NCBI GenBank assembly: GCA_943787175.1 | Contig: CALSLK010000007.1 | Coordinates: forward strand, 1 to 64,000 | Length of the DNA stretch: 64,000 nt | Direction of reading: 5' to 3' | Source: an uncultured Alphaproteobacteria bacterium | Lineage (GTDB): Bacteria; Pseudomonadota; Alphaproteobacteria; SP197 | Shown here: piece by piece, positions 1 through 8,778 of the stretch | Position numbering within the stretch: the first letter of the stretch is position 1 | How the letters are laid out: every line of letters begins with the position of its first letter | Position numbers and translations under genes: made by a program | Notes under the pieces: model-generated | The model's database searches: none | The model's input: only the letters and a program-made list of their open reading frames with translations | Told to the model about the DNA's origin: nothing

Positions 1-199
1 GGCGCGCACCATGGCGCAGGGCCCGACAGCGGCCTTTGCCAAAATGAAGCAGGCGCTCAATGCGTCGATGGATAACAGCCTGGACGATCAGCTGGCGCTG
101 GAAGCCAAGCTCCAAAATGAAGCGGCGCAAAGCCACGACTACAAGGAAGGCGTCGATGCCTTCCTGGAAAAGCGGCCTGCCGTGTTCAAGGGAAACTAG
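1..199 (+). CDS. Enoyl-CoA hydratase/isomerase family, C-terminal end (partial)
   Basis: Only the last 65 or so residues are inside the window; the gene enters from the left edge in reading frame 2. The visible part has the usual C-terminal signature of the crotonase family: a helical stretch with NSLDDQLALEA, followed by an EGVDAFLEKRPAVFKG ending, which caps the CoA-binding trimerisation domain. Members hydrate or isomerise enoyl-CoA thioesters in fatty-acid or aromatic-acid degradation. The catalytic core lies outside the window, so the substrate cannot be judged. The stop is 4 bases before the next start, which suggests co-transcription with the dehydrogenase gene that follows. Confidence 0.85.
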   Translation, partial: ARTMAQGPTAAFAKMKQALNASMDNSLDDQLALEAKLQNEAAQSHDYKEGVDAFLEKRPAVFKGN

Positions 200-203
200 A
201 TCC

Positions 204-1263
204 ATGACAACCCATAGAATTGCGGTGATTGCCGGCGACGGCATCGGCAAGGAAGTCATGCCCGAGGGCATGCGCGCGGTCGAGGCTGCCGGTGCGCGCC
301 ACGGCGTCAGCTTTGAGTGGGTTGAGTTCGGTTGGTCCTGTGAAGTTTACGCCAATACCGGCCGCATGATGCCCGAAGACGGGCTGGAACAATTGCGGGC
401 CTTTGATGCGATCTATCTGGGCGCCGTCGGCTGGCCCGGCGTGCCCGATCACATCTCGCTCTGGGGGCTGCTGATCCCGATCCGCCGTGCCATGGGCCAG
501 TACGCCAATATCCGCCCCGTGCGCCTGTTTGAAGGCGTGCCTTGTCCGCTGGCCAACCGCACGCCTGAGGAAATTGACTTCTGGGTCGTGCGCGAGAATG
601 TCGAGGGCGAATATTCCCAGATCGGCGGCAGGCTTTACGAAGGCACCGATGACGAACTGGCCCAGCAGGCCAGCATCTTCACGCGCAAGGGCACGGACCG
701 CATTCTGCGTTACGCCTTTGAGCTGGCCCAGAGCCGGCCCAAGAAACACCTGACATCGGCGACCAAATCCAACGGCATTTTCCACACCATGCCGTTCTGG
801 GACGAACGGGTTGAAGCTCGTGGGCGCTGATTTTCCTGATGTGAACCATGACAAGTATCATGTGGATATTCTCACCGCCCATTTTGTGCGTCATCCCGAC
901 TGGTTCGATGTTGTGGTGGGATCGAACCTGTTCGGCGACATCCTGTCTGATCTGGGGCCTGCGGTGGCTGGTTCCATCGGCATTGCGCCCAGCGCCAACA
1001 TCAATCCGGCCAAGACCGCGCCCAGCATGTTCGAGCCGGTCCATGGTTCGGCGCCAGATATCGCAGGCCAGGGCATCGCCAATCCGATCGGCCAGATATG
1101 GTCTGGTGCGATGATGCTGGAACATCTGGGCCATCCGGAAGCCGCCGCAGACATGATGACGGCCATTGAGGCCGTGCTGAAGGAACCGGGTGCACTGACA
1201 CCCGATCTGGGCGGACAGGCCAACACGACCGAACTCGGCAAGGCGATCACCGAAGCGATCTGA
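204..1263 (+). CDS. Tartrate dehydrogenase/decarboxylase family (D-malate/isopropylmalate dehydrogenase-like), one frameshift
   Basis: This is a beta-hydroxyacid oxidative decarboxylase of the IPMDH/tartrate dehydrogenase group, which oxidises D-malate, tartrate or related acids with NAD and a divalent metal. Seen: N-terminal GDGIGKEVMPEG, the substrate region IRPVRLFEGV, VVRENVEGEY, the ATKSNGI segment, and after the break the metal-binding VVGSNLFGDILSDLGP and EPVHGSAPDIAGQGIANP. The frame changes near position 813: FWDERV reads in frame 3 and KLVGADFPDV continues in frame 1. The joined protein aligns in length with the family without a gap, so one extra base is the simplest cause. Joined length is about 352 residues. 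Exact substrate is not resolved; the lone molybdenum hydroxylase downstream may be in the same operon. Confidence 0.85.
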
Positions 1264-1278
1264 CGGAGAAGAATACAT

Positions 1279-3606
1279 ATGCAATTCGGTATTGGTCAGC
1301 CCAACCCGCGCACGGAAGACCCCAAGCTGGTCAGGGGTCTGGGGCGTTACGCTGATGATGTCAGCATAGCGGGACAGGCCCACGGCTTTGCCCTGCGTTC
1401 GCCCCATGCCCATGCCGATATCACGGCCATCAGTATTGAGGCCGCGCTTGAAGCGCCGGGCGTCATCGGGATTCTGACAGCCGACACTATCTCCAGTGAA
1501 GGTCTGGGCGATCTGCCGGTCATGGGCAAGATCAACAACAGTGACGGCACGCCCATGCCCTATGTGCCCCATCCCGTACTGGCAGGCGAACGGGTACGCC
1601 ATGTCGGAGAGCCTGTTGCCTTTGTTGTTGCCGAAACCTATCTGGCCGCGCGCGATGCTGCCGAACTGATCGAGGTTGATTACGAGCCGCGTGATGCGGT
1701 GGTTGGAATCGTGCGGGCCATTGCACCCGATGCTCCTGAAATCTGGCCCCAGGCACCTGGCAACGTGGTGCTGGACTGGGATGTCGGTGACCCCGCCGCA
1801 GCGCGAGCCGCGGTGGAGAGCGCCGATTCCGTGGTTGAGCTGACGGTCACCAACAACCGTGTCGTTGTTGCACCCATGGAACCGCGCGCAGCGCTTGCCG
1901 AATATGATTCAGCAACAGCGCATTTCACACTCCATGTCTGTTCCCAGGGGCCGCACAAACTCTCGAAGCCGCTGGCTGAACATGTCCTGAAGATCGCGCC
2001 CGGCGAGCTGCGCATCGTGACCGGCGATGTCGGTGGCGCCTTCGGCATGAAGAACTTCCTGTTTCACGAATACGTGCTGGCGCTGGTTGCGGCCCGGCGC
2101 TGGCGCAGGCCCGTGAAGTGGACGGCAGACCGCAGCGAGAGTTTTGTCAGCGATATTCAGGGCCGTGACCGCTTGATGACCGGGCGCATGGGTTTTGATG
2201 CCGATCGTCGCATTACCGGTCTGCAGGTCGAAATGGCGGCCGACTTTGGCGCCTATGTCTCCCAGTTCATGCCGTTTGTGGCGACCCTGGCGTCCACGGC
2301 GGTGGGTTCGGGTCTCTACAATATTCCGGCCCTCCACACCCATGTACGGGGTGTGATGACCAATACCGTGCCCATCGATGCCTACCGTGGCGCCGGGCGG
2401 CCCGAGACGGCCTATCTGCTGGAACGTGTGCTCGATAAGGCGGCACGGCAGTTCGGCCTTTCGCAGGGTGAGATACGCCGCCGCAATGTCATCACGCCGG
2501 ATCTCTTCCCTCACGATACCGGGGTGGGTCTGATTTATGACTGCGGCGATTTCGGCCGTCATCTGGAGATGGCTCTGGAATCTGTTGATGCCGATGGCTT
2601 TGAGGCACGGCGCATGGAAGCAAAGGGGCGCGGACGTCTGCGTGGTCTGGGGGTCTGCGGCATGCTGGACCGTTGCGGTGGCGGTGGCCCCGATATGGTC
2701 GACCTGCGCATTGACCCCGCCGGTGGTGTCACACTGGCTGTGGGCACCCAGACCAACGGGCAGGGACATGAAACGGCCTATACCCAGATTGTTGCAGGGG
2801 GACTGGGCATTGCGCCCGAAAACATCCGCGTGCGCCAGGGCGACAGCGACCTTGTGCCGTATGGCTCCGGCAATGGCGGCTCCAACTTCATCGCCGTGGC
2901 GGGCAGCGCCTGTCAGATCACGGTGGAAAAGGCGATCGAGAAGGGGCGGCGCATTGCGGGCCATCTGATGGAAGCCGCAGAAGGTGATATTGATTTTGAG
3001 GATGGTACCTTCCGCATTGCCGGCACCGACCGCACGATGAGTCTGGCCGAAGTGGCGCGCAAATCCTATGACACGGCAAGCCTGCCACCGGGCGAGGAGC
3101 CGGGCTTTCAGGTCATCGGCAGCTTCAAGCCCCAGGACGGGCCGACATTTCCCAACGGCACCCATGTCTGTGAGCTGGAAGTCGATCCTGAAACCGGAAC
3201 TGTGGAACTGTTGCGTTTCCTGGCGGTTGATGATGTCGGCACGGTCATCAATCCGCTGCTGGTCGATGGCCAGGTCCATGGCGGCGTCGCCCAGGGTATC
3301 GGTCAGGCGCTGGCCGAAGAGACCGTTTATGACCCCGAAAGCGGGCAACTTCTAACCGGCACCTTCATGGATTACCGCCTGCCCAGAGCGAGCGACCTGC
3401 CGATGATCGAAACCGACCGCATCTCCGTCCCCACGCCCCGCAATCCGCTGGGTGCCAAGGGCAACGGCGAGGCCGGCGCTATCGGTGCACCACCCGCCGT
3501 CATGCATGCCCTGCTGGACGCACTTTCACCGCTGGGCATCGACCATCTCGACATGCCCGCCACGCCCATGAAGGTCTGGCGCGCCATTCAGGAGGCTTCA
3601 TCATGA
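1279..3606 (+). CDS. Xanthine dehydrogenase/CoxL-family molybdopterin-binding subunit (form II-like)
   Basis: A 775-residue large subunit of a molybdenum hydroxylase. The N-terminal domain resembles the aldehyde oxidase a/b hammerhead; the molybdopterin domain shows DVGGAFGMK at about 250-258, AYRGAGR at 368-374 and a GNGEAGAIG motif with the likely catalytic Glu at about 731. AYRGAGR is the loop typical of form II CoxL-like proteins and aldehyde dehydrogenases, not the AYXCSFR loop of true aerobic CO dehydrogenase. No small iron-sulfur (CoxS) or FAD (CoxM) subunit gene adjoins it, which is unusual because these enzymes are normally heterotrimers. It overlaps the next gene by 4 bases (ATGA). 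It likely oxidises an aldehyde or N-heterocycle, but the substrate is unknown. Confidence 0.85.
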   Translation: MQFGIGQPNPRTEDPKLVRGLGRYADDVSIAGQAHGFALRSPHAHADITAISIEAALEAPGVIGILTADTISSEGLGDLPVMGKINNSDGTPMPYVPHPVLAGERVRHVGEPVAFVVAETYLAARDAAELIEVDYEPRDAVVGIVRAIAPDAPEIWPQAPGNVVLDWDVGDPAAARAAVESADSVVELTVTNNRVVVAPMEPRAALAEYDSATAHFTLHVCSQGPHKLSKPLAEHVLKIAPGELRIVTGDVGGAFGMKNFLFHEYVLALVAARRWRRPVKWTADRSESFVSDIQGRDRLMTGRMGFDADRRITGLQVEMAADFGAYVSQFMPFVATLASTAVGSGLYNIPALHTHVRGVMTNTVPIDAYRGAGRPETAYLLERVLDKAARQFGLSQGEIRRRNVITPDLFPHDTGVGLIYDCGDFGRHLEMALESVDADGFEARRMEAKGRGRLRGLGVCGMLDRCGGGGPDMVDLRIDPAGGVTLAVGTQTNGQGHETAYTQIVAGGLGIAPENIRVRQGDSDLVPYGSGNGGSNFIAVAGSACQITVEKAIEKGRRIAGHLMEAAEGDIDFEDGTFRIAGTDRTMSLAEVARKSYDTASLPPGEEPGFQVIGSFKPQDGPTFPNGTHVCELEVDPETGTVELLRFLAVDDVGTVINPLLVDGQVHGGVAQGIGQALAEETVYDPESGQLLTGTFMDYRLPRASDLPMIETDRISVPTPRNPLGAKGNGEAGAIGAPPAVMHALLDALSPLGIDHLDMPATPMKVWRAIQEASS

Positions 3607-4772
3607 TCAAGGTTCCACCCCAGGAGTTTGTCGAGCGGCGCGCGCGGGTACGCCATGCTGCAGAGAAAGCGGGATTGGCGGGGCTTGTGGTCTGCTCGCG
3701 CGGCGGCGGCACGACGGATCGTTATGGCGACGTGAAGTACCTCACCAACTTCTATACGCGGTTCCCGTTCATCCCTGATGTACCCGGCGAATGGACGGCA
3801 CGCGCCCATGCGTTTGTTGTTTTGCCCGTTGAGGGTGAGCCGATCCTGGTCGCCGATGACAAACCCAAGCGTGATGAGGAAATGGCGATCGATCGGGTCG
3901 TGGTGACAGGCGATGTCATCGCCTTGGTCATTGAATCCCTGAAAAGCGCCGGCCTTACGGAAGGCAAGGTCGGGGTCGTGGGCAGCGATACCCTGCCCTG
4001 GAGTGTGCATGCCAAGCTGGCGGCGGCCTATCCCGACATCGAGTGGGTGCCTGCTGATGAACTGCTGGGCCGCATCCGCATGATCAAGTCACCCGCCGAG
4101 ATCGAGAAGCTGCGCCATGCCTCCCAGGTTGGCTCACGCGCGACCGAAGCCATGCTGAAGAAGGCCGAGGCCGGCTGTACCCATGGTGAAGTCGTGGCGA
4201 CGGGCATGGAGGTGCTCGCGACCAACGGCGGCATTCTCTACAACAATTTCATGTCTTCGGGCCGGGGCGGCAACAACCCGACCATGGTGGCAACAAGCTT
4301 TCCGACCTGGGGCAGCACGGAAGCCCTGGAAGACGGCCAGTGGTTCCATTGTGGTATTTCTGGCGCGGTCGATGGCTACTTCTTCGACCACGCCCGCTCC
4401 AAACCGATCGGCAACGCCACAGCCGAGCAGATCCGCGTCTTCGAGGGCCCGATGCTGGCCGTGCAGGCCGCCATGGCCGAGATCCGGCCCGGCGTGACGG
4501 CATCCCACGTGGCACGCGTGGGGCGTGAAAAGCTGGAAAGCCTGGGTTTCGAGTTCGAAGGTGCCTTCAAGGGTTTTGGCCACGGCGTCGGCCTGGGCTG
4601 GGATTCACCCTGGCTGATCGAAAGCGACCACACAGTTCTGGAAAAGAACATGGTGCTCTGTGTCGAACGCAGCGTGCGCCACATGGGTTATGTCGGCGAT
4701 TTCGAGGAAACGGTGGTCGTCACCGATGACGGCTACGAACTGCTGACCGACGCTCAGGTGAAGTGGTGGTGA
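3603..4772 (+). CDS. M24 (creatinase/aminopeptidase P) family protein with a changed metal-ligand set
   Basis: A 389-residue pita-bread-fold protein. The N-terminal creatinase-type domain covers about 1-155, the M24 domain about 160-380. Expected metal ligands can be located: D262 in DGYFFDHAR, H327 in GFGHGVGL, E355 in LCVERSV and E368/E369 in GDFEETVVV. The first of the canonical ligands, normally Asp in the strand before GYxxD, is His249 here (WFHCGISG). Changed ligands are typical of creatinase and dimethylsulfoniopropionate-lyase (DddP)-type members, so peptidase activity should not be assumed. The start overlaps the upstream molybdenum hydroxylase stop (ATGA), implying translational coupling and a shared pathway. 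Function may be hydrolysis or lysis of a small C-N or C-S substrate; this is inference. Confidence 0.8.
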   Translation: MIKVPPQEFVERRARVRHAAEKAGLAGLVVCSRGGGTTDRYGDVKYLTNFYTRFPFIPDVPGEWTARAHAFVVLPVEGEPILVADDKPKRDEEMAIDRVVVTGDVIALVIESLKSAGLTEGKVGVVGSDTLPWSVHAKLAAAYPDIEWVPADELLGRIRMIKSPAEIEKLRHASQVGSRATEAMLKKAEAGCTHGEVVATGMEVLATNGGILYNNFMSSGRGGNNPTMVATSFPTWGSTEALEDGQWFHCGISGAVDGYFFDHARSKPIGNATAEQIRVFEGPMLAVQAAMAEIRPGVTASHVARVGREKLESLGFEFEGAFKGFGHGVGLGWDSPWLIESDHTVLEKNMVLCVERSVRHMGYVGDFEETVVVTDDGYELLTDAQVKWW

Positions 4773-4789
4773 GTGGCTGCTGACTGATC

Positions 4790-4925
4790 CCCAGCGAAGG
4801 CTGGGGTCCATAATCTCGTTAGATGAAGCAACGCGATAATGTTCGCCATCCGCGACCGCATGGGGTCATTCGAACCTGCGGCGTTTCTGAAACGCCTGTG
4901 CGTATGAACCTCAGCCTTCGCTGGG
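4790..4925. repeat. Palindromic repeat doublet (REPIN-like)
   Basis: Two inverted copies of a 13-base unit bracket this stretch: CCCAGCGAAGGCT at 4791-4803 and its exact complement AGCCTTCGCTGGG at 4913-4925. The left copy sits within a hairpin with a perfect 7-base stem, 4790-4796 and 4801-4807, and a GAAG loop. The stretch lies in the 192-base gap between two convergent genes and holds no credible coding frame. The left hairpin may also help end transcription of the peptidase gene, although there is no T-run. Confidence 0.6.
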
Positions 4926-4964
4926 CATCAGTTCGGAGTGGGCTTTTGCCGAGCTTTGAACGGC

Positions 4965-5504
4965 CTAGTTCAGGCGGGGTTTATCGACCTTCACTTCAAA
5001 ACGCGGCTTTTGCTGTGGCGTGACGACCTGGGCGCGCGGAGCGAGGTCCCACTGGGCGGTGGCGGCCTGCTTTTCGATCAGGTGGATCAGGCCCCAGAAG
5101 GTCTGAGCGGGCAGGGTGGTTTCGAGGAACTTCTTGGTGACCAGAACGATCTTCAGCTTGATGCGCCCGTCCTTGAGAGAGCTCAGCTGAACCTCGGTCA
5201 CGACTTGTGCCTGGGCACCCAGTTCGGGGTGCGGGGCACCGCCTTCGAACTTCTTGGAGAAATCGGCCTTTTGCACGGCGGCTTCACGCTTGAACTTGGC
5301 GACTTCCTTCTTGGCGGCAGGCGTGGTGACCTTTTCCGCAGGAACCATCTTTTCGGCAAGCTGGCCGACGCTGCCCAGAAGGTTGCGTACCAGGCGTCGG
5401 GTGAAGAGCAGGCGTACCTCGCTGCCGTCGGGGAAGACGCCGGCGATGTGCAACCGGTCCTGGACCGGCTGATAGCTCACGCCAAACTGCAGCTCCTTGG
5501 CCAT
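4965..5504 (-). CDS. Conserved hypothetical cytosolic protein (179 aa)
   Basis: I do not recognise a named family. The protein has no signal peptide or membrane segment. It is rich in Lys and Arg, with a basic helical middle of about residues 55-90 (AAKKEVAKFKREAAVQKADF) and beta-rich ends. It starts only 16 bases after the stop of the ABC-F ATPase gene on the same strand, so it is probably the second gene of that operon. Position next to an ABC-F factor makes a ribosome- or RNA-linked role thinkable, but nothing in the sequence proves that. Codon use matches its neighbours. Confidence 0.7.
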   Translation of the reverse strand: MAKELQFGVSYQPVQDRLHIAGVFPDGSEVRLLFTRRLVRNLLGSVGQLAEKMVPAEKVTTPAAKKEVAKFKREAAVQKADFSKKFEGGAPHPELGAQAQVVTEVQLSSLKDGRIKLKIVLVTKKFLETTLPAQTFWGLIHLIEKQAATAQWDLAPRAQVVTPQQKPRFEVKVDKPRLN

Positions 5505-5520
5505 TCTGTACCCCGTGCCG

Positions 5521-7419
5521 TCAGGCGGCGTTTGCGCCGGCTGATTCCAGTGCTTCGTTGGCCTTCAGCCATCTGGCCTCGGCCTTCTCCAGCGCTTTCT
5601 CGACTTCGCCGCGTTTCTTCATCAGCTCGCTCGAGGTCATCTTGCTTAAGGGACCATCATAGTTCTTCGGGTCAAAGAGGGCACGGTCGAAGTCGCTGCG
5701 TTGCTCCGACAGTTTTTCGACTTCCTGTTCTGCCGATTTGACGGCCTTGCGCAGAGACTGGGTTTTTTCGCGCGCGGCGGCAGCAAGACGGCGTTCTTCC
5801 TTGCGGCTGACCTTGGGGCCGGACTTGGCGCCGTCCTTGTTGTTGTCGTTTGATCCACCGCGACCCAGGATGAGATTGCGGTAATCATCCAGCGTGCCGG
5901 TGAAGTTGGTTGCGCTGCCGCCATCGATCAGGACCAGTCTGTCGGCGGTCAGTTCCAGCAGATGACGGTCATGGCTCACGATGATGACGGCACCGCTGTA
6001 TTCGTTGAGTGCCTGCACAAGTGCTTCGCGTGCATCGACATCAAGATGGTTGGTCGGCTCATCGAGGATCAGCAGGTGCGGTGCATCGCGCGTGATCAGC
6101 GCAAGCGCCAGTCTGGCGCGCTCTCCACCGGAGAGATGGCGCACTTCCAGGATGGCTTTCTCACCGGAAAATCCGAAGCGGCCAAGCTGGGCACGGACGG
6201 CTCCGGGCTTTGCGTCGGGCATCAGGCGCGACATGTGCTGCAGGGGCGTATCGTCGGCATACAGGTCTTCGACCTGATGCTGGGCGAAATAGCCCACGCG
6301 CAGCTTCCCGCTGGCGGCCATGGAGCCTGCCATGGTTTCCAGCTTGCCTGCCAGCAGGCGGGCAAGCGTTGTCTTGCCATTGCCGTTGCGTCCCAGAAAC
6401 GCGATCCGGTCGTCGGGGTCGAGCCGCAGGTTGAGGTTCTTGAGGACGGGTTTGTCTTCCACATAACCCACGGCCGTGTTGTCGAGCACGATCAGCGGTG
6501 GCCGCAATTCCGCAGGATTGGGGAAGTGGAACGAAAGGCTGGAATCCTCCATCGCTGCGGCAATGGGTTCCATGCGTTCCAGGGCCTTGATGCGGCTCTG
6601 GGCCTGGGTCGCGGTATGGGCCTTGTAGCGCCAGCGATCGACGAATGCCTGCAGGTGGGCACGTTGGCGCTCCTGCTTGACGCGCATGGACTCAACCTGT
6701 GCCAGGCGCTCGGCGCGCTGACGTTCAAACGCATCGTAACCACCGGGGTACAGCGTCACCTTGCCACCCTCCAGGTGGAGGATGTGGTCGACCACGTTGT
6801 TGAGCAGATCGCGTTCATGGCTGATCACAACCAGGGTGCCGCGATAGTTCTTCAGGAACGATTCCAGCCAGATCGTGGCTTCCAGATCCAGATGGTTGCT
6901 GGGCTCATCAAGCAGCATCAGTTCGGGACCCGAGAACAGGAGCTCGGCGAGCGCAACACGCATACGCCACCCACCCGAAAAGCTGTCGAGCGGTTGATGC
7001 TGGGCTTCCTCGTCAAACCCCAGTCCAGCCAGGATGCGCGATGCGCGGGCCGGTGCCGAATGGGCTTCAATCGTGTTCAGACGTTCATGAATTTCGCCGA
7101 TGCGGTGGCTGTCGCCCGTGCTTTCAGCCTCTGCCATCAGGCTGGCGCGTTCTGTGTCTGCAGCTAGAACGCGGTCGAACGGTGTGTCGATGCCGCCCGG
7201 TGCTTCCTGGGCGACGTAACCCATGCGCATGTCGCGCGGCATTTCCACGGAGCCATCATCGGGATCAAGCGTTCCGGCGATGGCTTTCATCAGGGTGGAC
7301 TTGCCCGCGCCATTGCGCCCGATCAGCCCGGCACGGCTGCGGTTTGGGAGTGATGCAGATGCGCGGTCCAGGATAACCTTGCCGCCAAGACGCACGGTAA
7401 TGTTCGAAATCGTCAACAT
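5521..7419 (-). CDS. ABC-F family ATP-binding protein (Uup/YheS type)
   Basis: A soluble protein with two ABC ATPase domains and no membrane segments. Domain 1 has Walker A GRNGAGKST, signature FSGGWRMR and Walker B LLDEPSNHLD; domain 2 has GRNGNGKTT, LSGGERARL and LILDEPTNHLD. Between them lies the charged P-site-tRNA-interaction linker, about residues 240-300 and rich in Arg/Gln, and a C-terminal coiled coil follows (EERRLAAAAREKTQSLRK onward). ABC-F proteins act on the ribosome, easing stalled translation. I chose the ATG at 7419 (MLTISNITVRLGG) because family proteins begin there; the longer frame to 7491 would run into the divergent threonine synthase gene. Length is about 632 residues, normal for the family. 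Confidence 0.92.
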   Translation of the reverse strand: MLTISNITVRLGGKVILDRASASLPNRSRAGLIGRNGAGKSTLMKAIAGTLDPDDGSVEMPRDMRMGYVAQEAPGGIDTPFDRVLAADTERASLMAEAESTGDSHRIGEIHERLNTIEAHSAPARASRILAGLGFDEEAQHQPLDSFSGGWRMRVALAELLFSGPELMLLDEPSNHLDLEATIWLESFLKNYRGTLVVISHERDLLNNVVDHILHLEGGKVTLYPGGYDAFERQRAERLAQVESMRVKQERQRAHLQAFVDRWRYKAHTATQAQSRIKALERMEPIAAAMEDSSLSFHFPNPAELRPPLIVLDNTAVGYVEDKPVLKNLNLRLDPDDRIAFLGRNGNGKTTLARLLAGKLETMAGSMAASGKLRVGYFAQHQVEDLYADDTPLQHMSRLMPDAKPGAVRAQLGRFGFSGEKAILEVRHLSGGERARLALALITRDAPHLLILDEPTNHLDVDAREALVQALNEYSGAVIIVSHDRHLLELTADRLVLIDGGSATNFTGTLDDYRNLILGRGGSNDNNKDGAKSGPKVSRKEERRLAAAAREKTQSLRKAVKSAEQEVEKLSEQRSDFDRALFDPKNYDGPLSKMTSSELMKKRGEVEKALEKAEARWLKANEALESAGANAA

Positions 7420-7489
7420 GGCGCGGCTGATAACACGAGCATCGTCGCGCGTCAGCATGTACGGTCCGCCCATCAAACAGGAAAGCAGC

Positions 7490-8716
7490 ATGACTCAGAC
7501 CTTCGTCAGCCACCTTGAATGCTCAATCACCGGAAAACGCTACGAAGCCGGGCAGATTCACGGCCTTTCGGAGGCCGGACGCCCCCTCCTGGTGCGTTAT
7601 GACCTGGAACGTCTGGGCGCTGAAATCACGAAAGAAACCATTGGCGCTTCGGCCGATCCCGGTTTCTGGCGTTACGCATCCTTTCTTCCGGTCACCAAGC
7701 CCCAGAATCGCATCTCGTTGGGTGAAGTCGTCACGCCGCTGATTCCGCTGGATCGTTCGGCACCGGGGCTGGGCGCAACGCCGGGCAAGGCCCTGATCAA
7801 GGACGAAGGACGTCTTCCCACCGGTTCGTTCAAGGCGCGTGGCCTGTGCCTTGCGGTCTCGATGGCCTGTGAACTGGGTCTTGAGCATCTGGCGATTCCG
7901 ACCAACGGCAATGCCGGTGCAGCGATGGCGGCCTATGCCCGCCGTGCGGGTCTGAAGGCCAGCGTTCTGTGCCCGTCCGACACGCCCGATATCAATGTGC
8001 GCGAAATTGCCCAACAGGGTGCCGGAGTCTGGAAGGTCAATGGCCTGATCAACGATTGCGGCAAGATTGTCGGACAGGGCAAGGAAGCCGTCGGCTGGTT
8101 CGATGTCTCGACGCTGAAGGAGCCCTATCGGATCGAGGGCAAGAAGACGATGGGCCTGGAACTGGCCGAACAGCTGGGCTGGAAACTGCCTGACGTCATC
8201 TTTTACCCAACTGGTGGTGGCACCGGCCTGATCGGCATGTGGAAGGCCTTCCATGAGCTGAAGGAGATCGGCTGGATCGATGGCCCCATGCCACGCATGG
8301 TCGCGGTGCAGGCCGAGGGTTGCGCCCCCATCGTGAAGGCGTGGGAGGCTGGAGAGGAGCACGCACCGCTGTGGGAAGATGCCCATACCGTTGCAGCAGG
8401 CATCCGTGTTCCCATCGCGGTGGGCGATTTCCTCATCATCCGCGCCGTGCGTGAATCCAATGGTTTTGCCATGGCCGTTCCCGACGATGCCATCATGGCG
8501 ACGCGCGATCAGGTGGCGAAAGAAGATGGCCTGCTGCTCTGTCCTGAAGGCGCGGCCACGGTCGAGGCCTATCGGCGCGCCCTTGCAGACGGTCTGGTCA
8601 AGCCTGGCGATAGCGCCGTGCTTTACAACTGTGCTACTGGCCTGAAGTACCCGATGGCGCAGGTGGACCAAACTCTCGACAAGAATGGCCCTATCGACTT
8701 TTCGGTGTTTGCCTGA
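7490..8716 (+). CDS. thrC: Threonine synthase
   Basis: A 408-residue PLP enzyme of fold type II that converts O-phosphohomoserine to threonine. The PLP lysine is K115 in the motif TGSFKARG; PTNGNAGAAMAAYARRAG binds the PLP phosphate region, and YPTGGGTGLIGMWKAF is the glycine-rich loop. The N-terminal segment HLECSITGKRYEAGQIHGL resembles the short zinc-ribbon-like lead found in many threonine synthases of this class. The ATG at 7490 follows a GGAAAGCAG ribosome site. The gene is divergent from the ABC-F gene, with about 70 bases for both promoters. A related threonine/serine-type lyase is a less likely alternative. Confidence 0.88.
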   Translation: MTQTFVSHLECSITGKRYEAGQIHGLSEAGRPLLVRYDLERLGAEITKETIGASADPGFWRYASFLPVTKPQNRISLGEVVTPLIPLDRSAPGLGATPGKALIKDEGRLPTGSFKARGLCLAVSMACELGLEHLAIPTNGNAGAAMAAYARRAGLKASVLCPSDTPDINVREIAQQGAGVWKVNGLINDCGKIVGQGKEAVGWFDVSTLKEPYRIEGKKTMGLELAEQLGWKLPDVIFYPTGGGTGLIGMWKAFHELKEIGWIDGPMPRMVAVQAEGCAPIVKAWEAGEEHAPLWEDAHTVAAGIRVPIAVGDFLIIRAVRESNGFAMAVPDDAIMATRDQVAKEDGLLLCPEGAATVEAYRRALADGLVKPGDSAVLYNCATGLKYPMAQVDQTLDKNGPIDFSVFA

Positions 8717-8778
8717 TCCTGTCCTGAAGTGCTGGGCCCCTGGGCCGCATCTCTGAAGGTATTGAAGAGGTGGGGAGC

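Noticed and set aside
1909..3348. Long antisense open frame (479 codons) opposite the molybdenum hydroxylase
   Set aside because: It has no domain, no ribosome site, and the opposite strand encodes a well-conserved enzyme; high GC makes such shadows common.
1279..3606. True aerobic carbon monoxide dehydrogenase CoxL
   Set aside because: The active-site loop is AYRGAGR, not AYXCSFR, and coxS/coxM are absent.
5962..7167. Plus-strand open frame opposite the ABC-F gene
   Set aside because: Both ATPase motif sets lie on the minus strand; the plus-strand product is a shadow.
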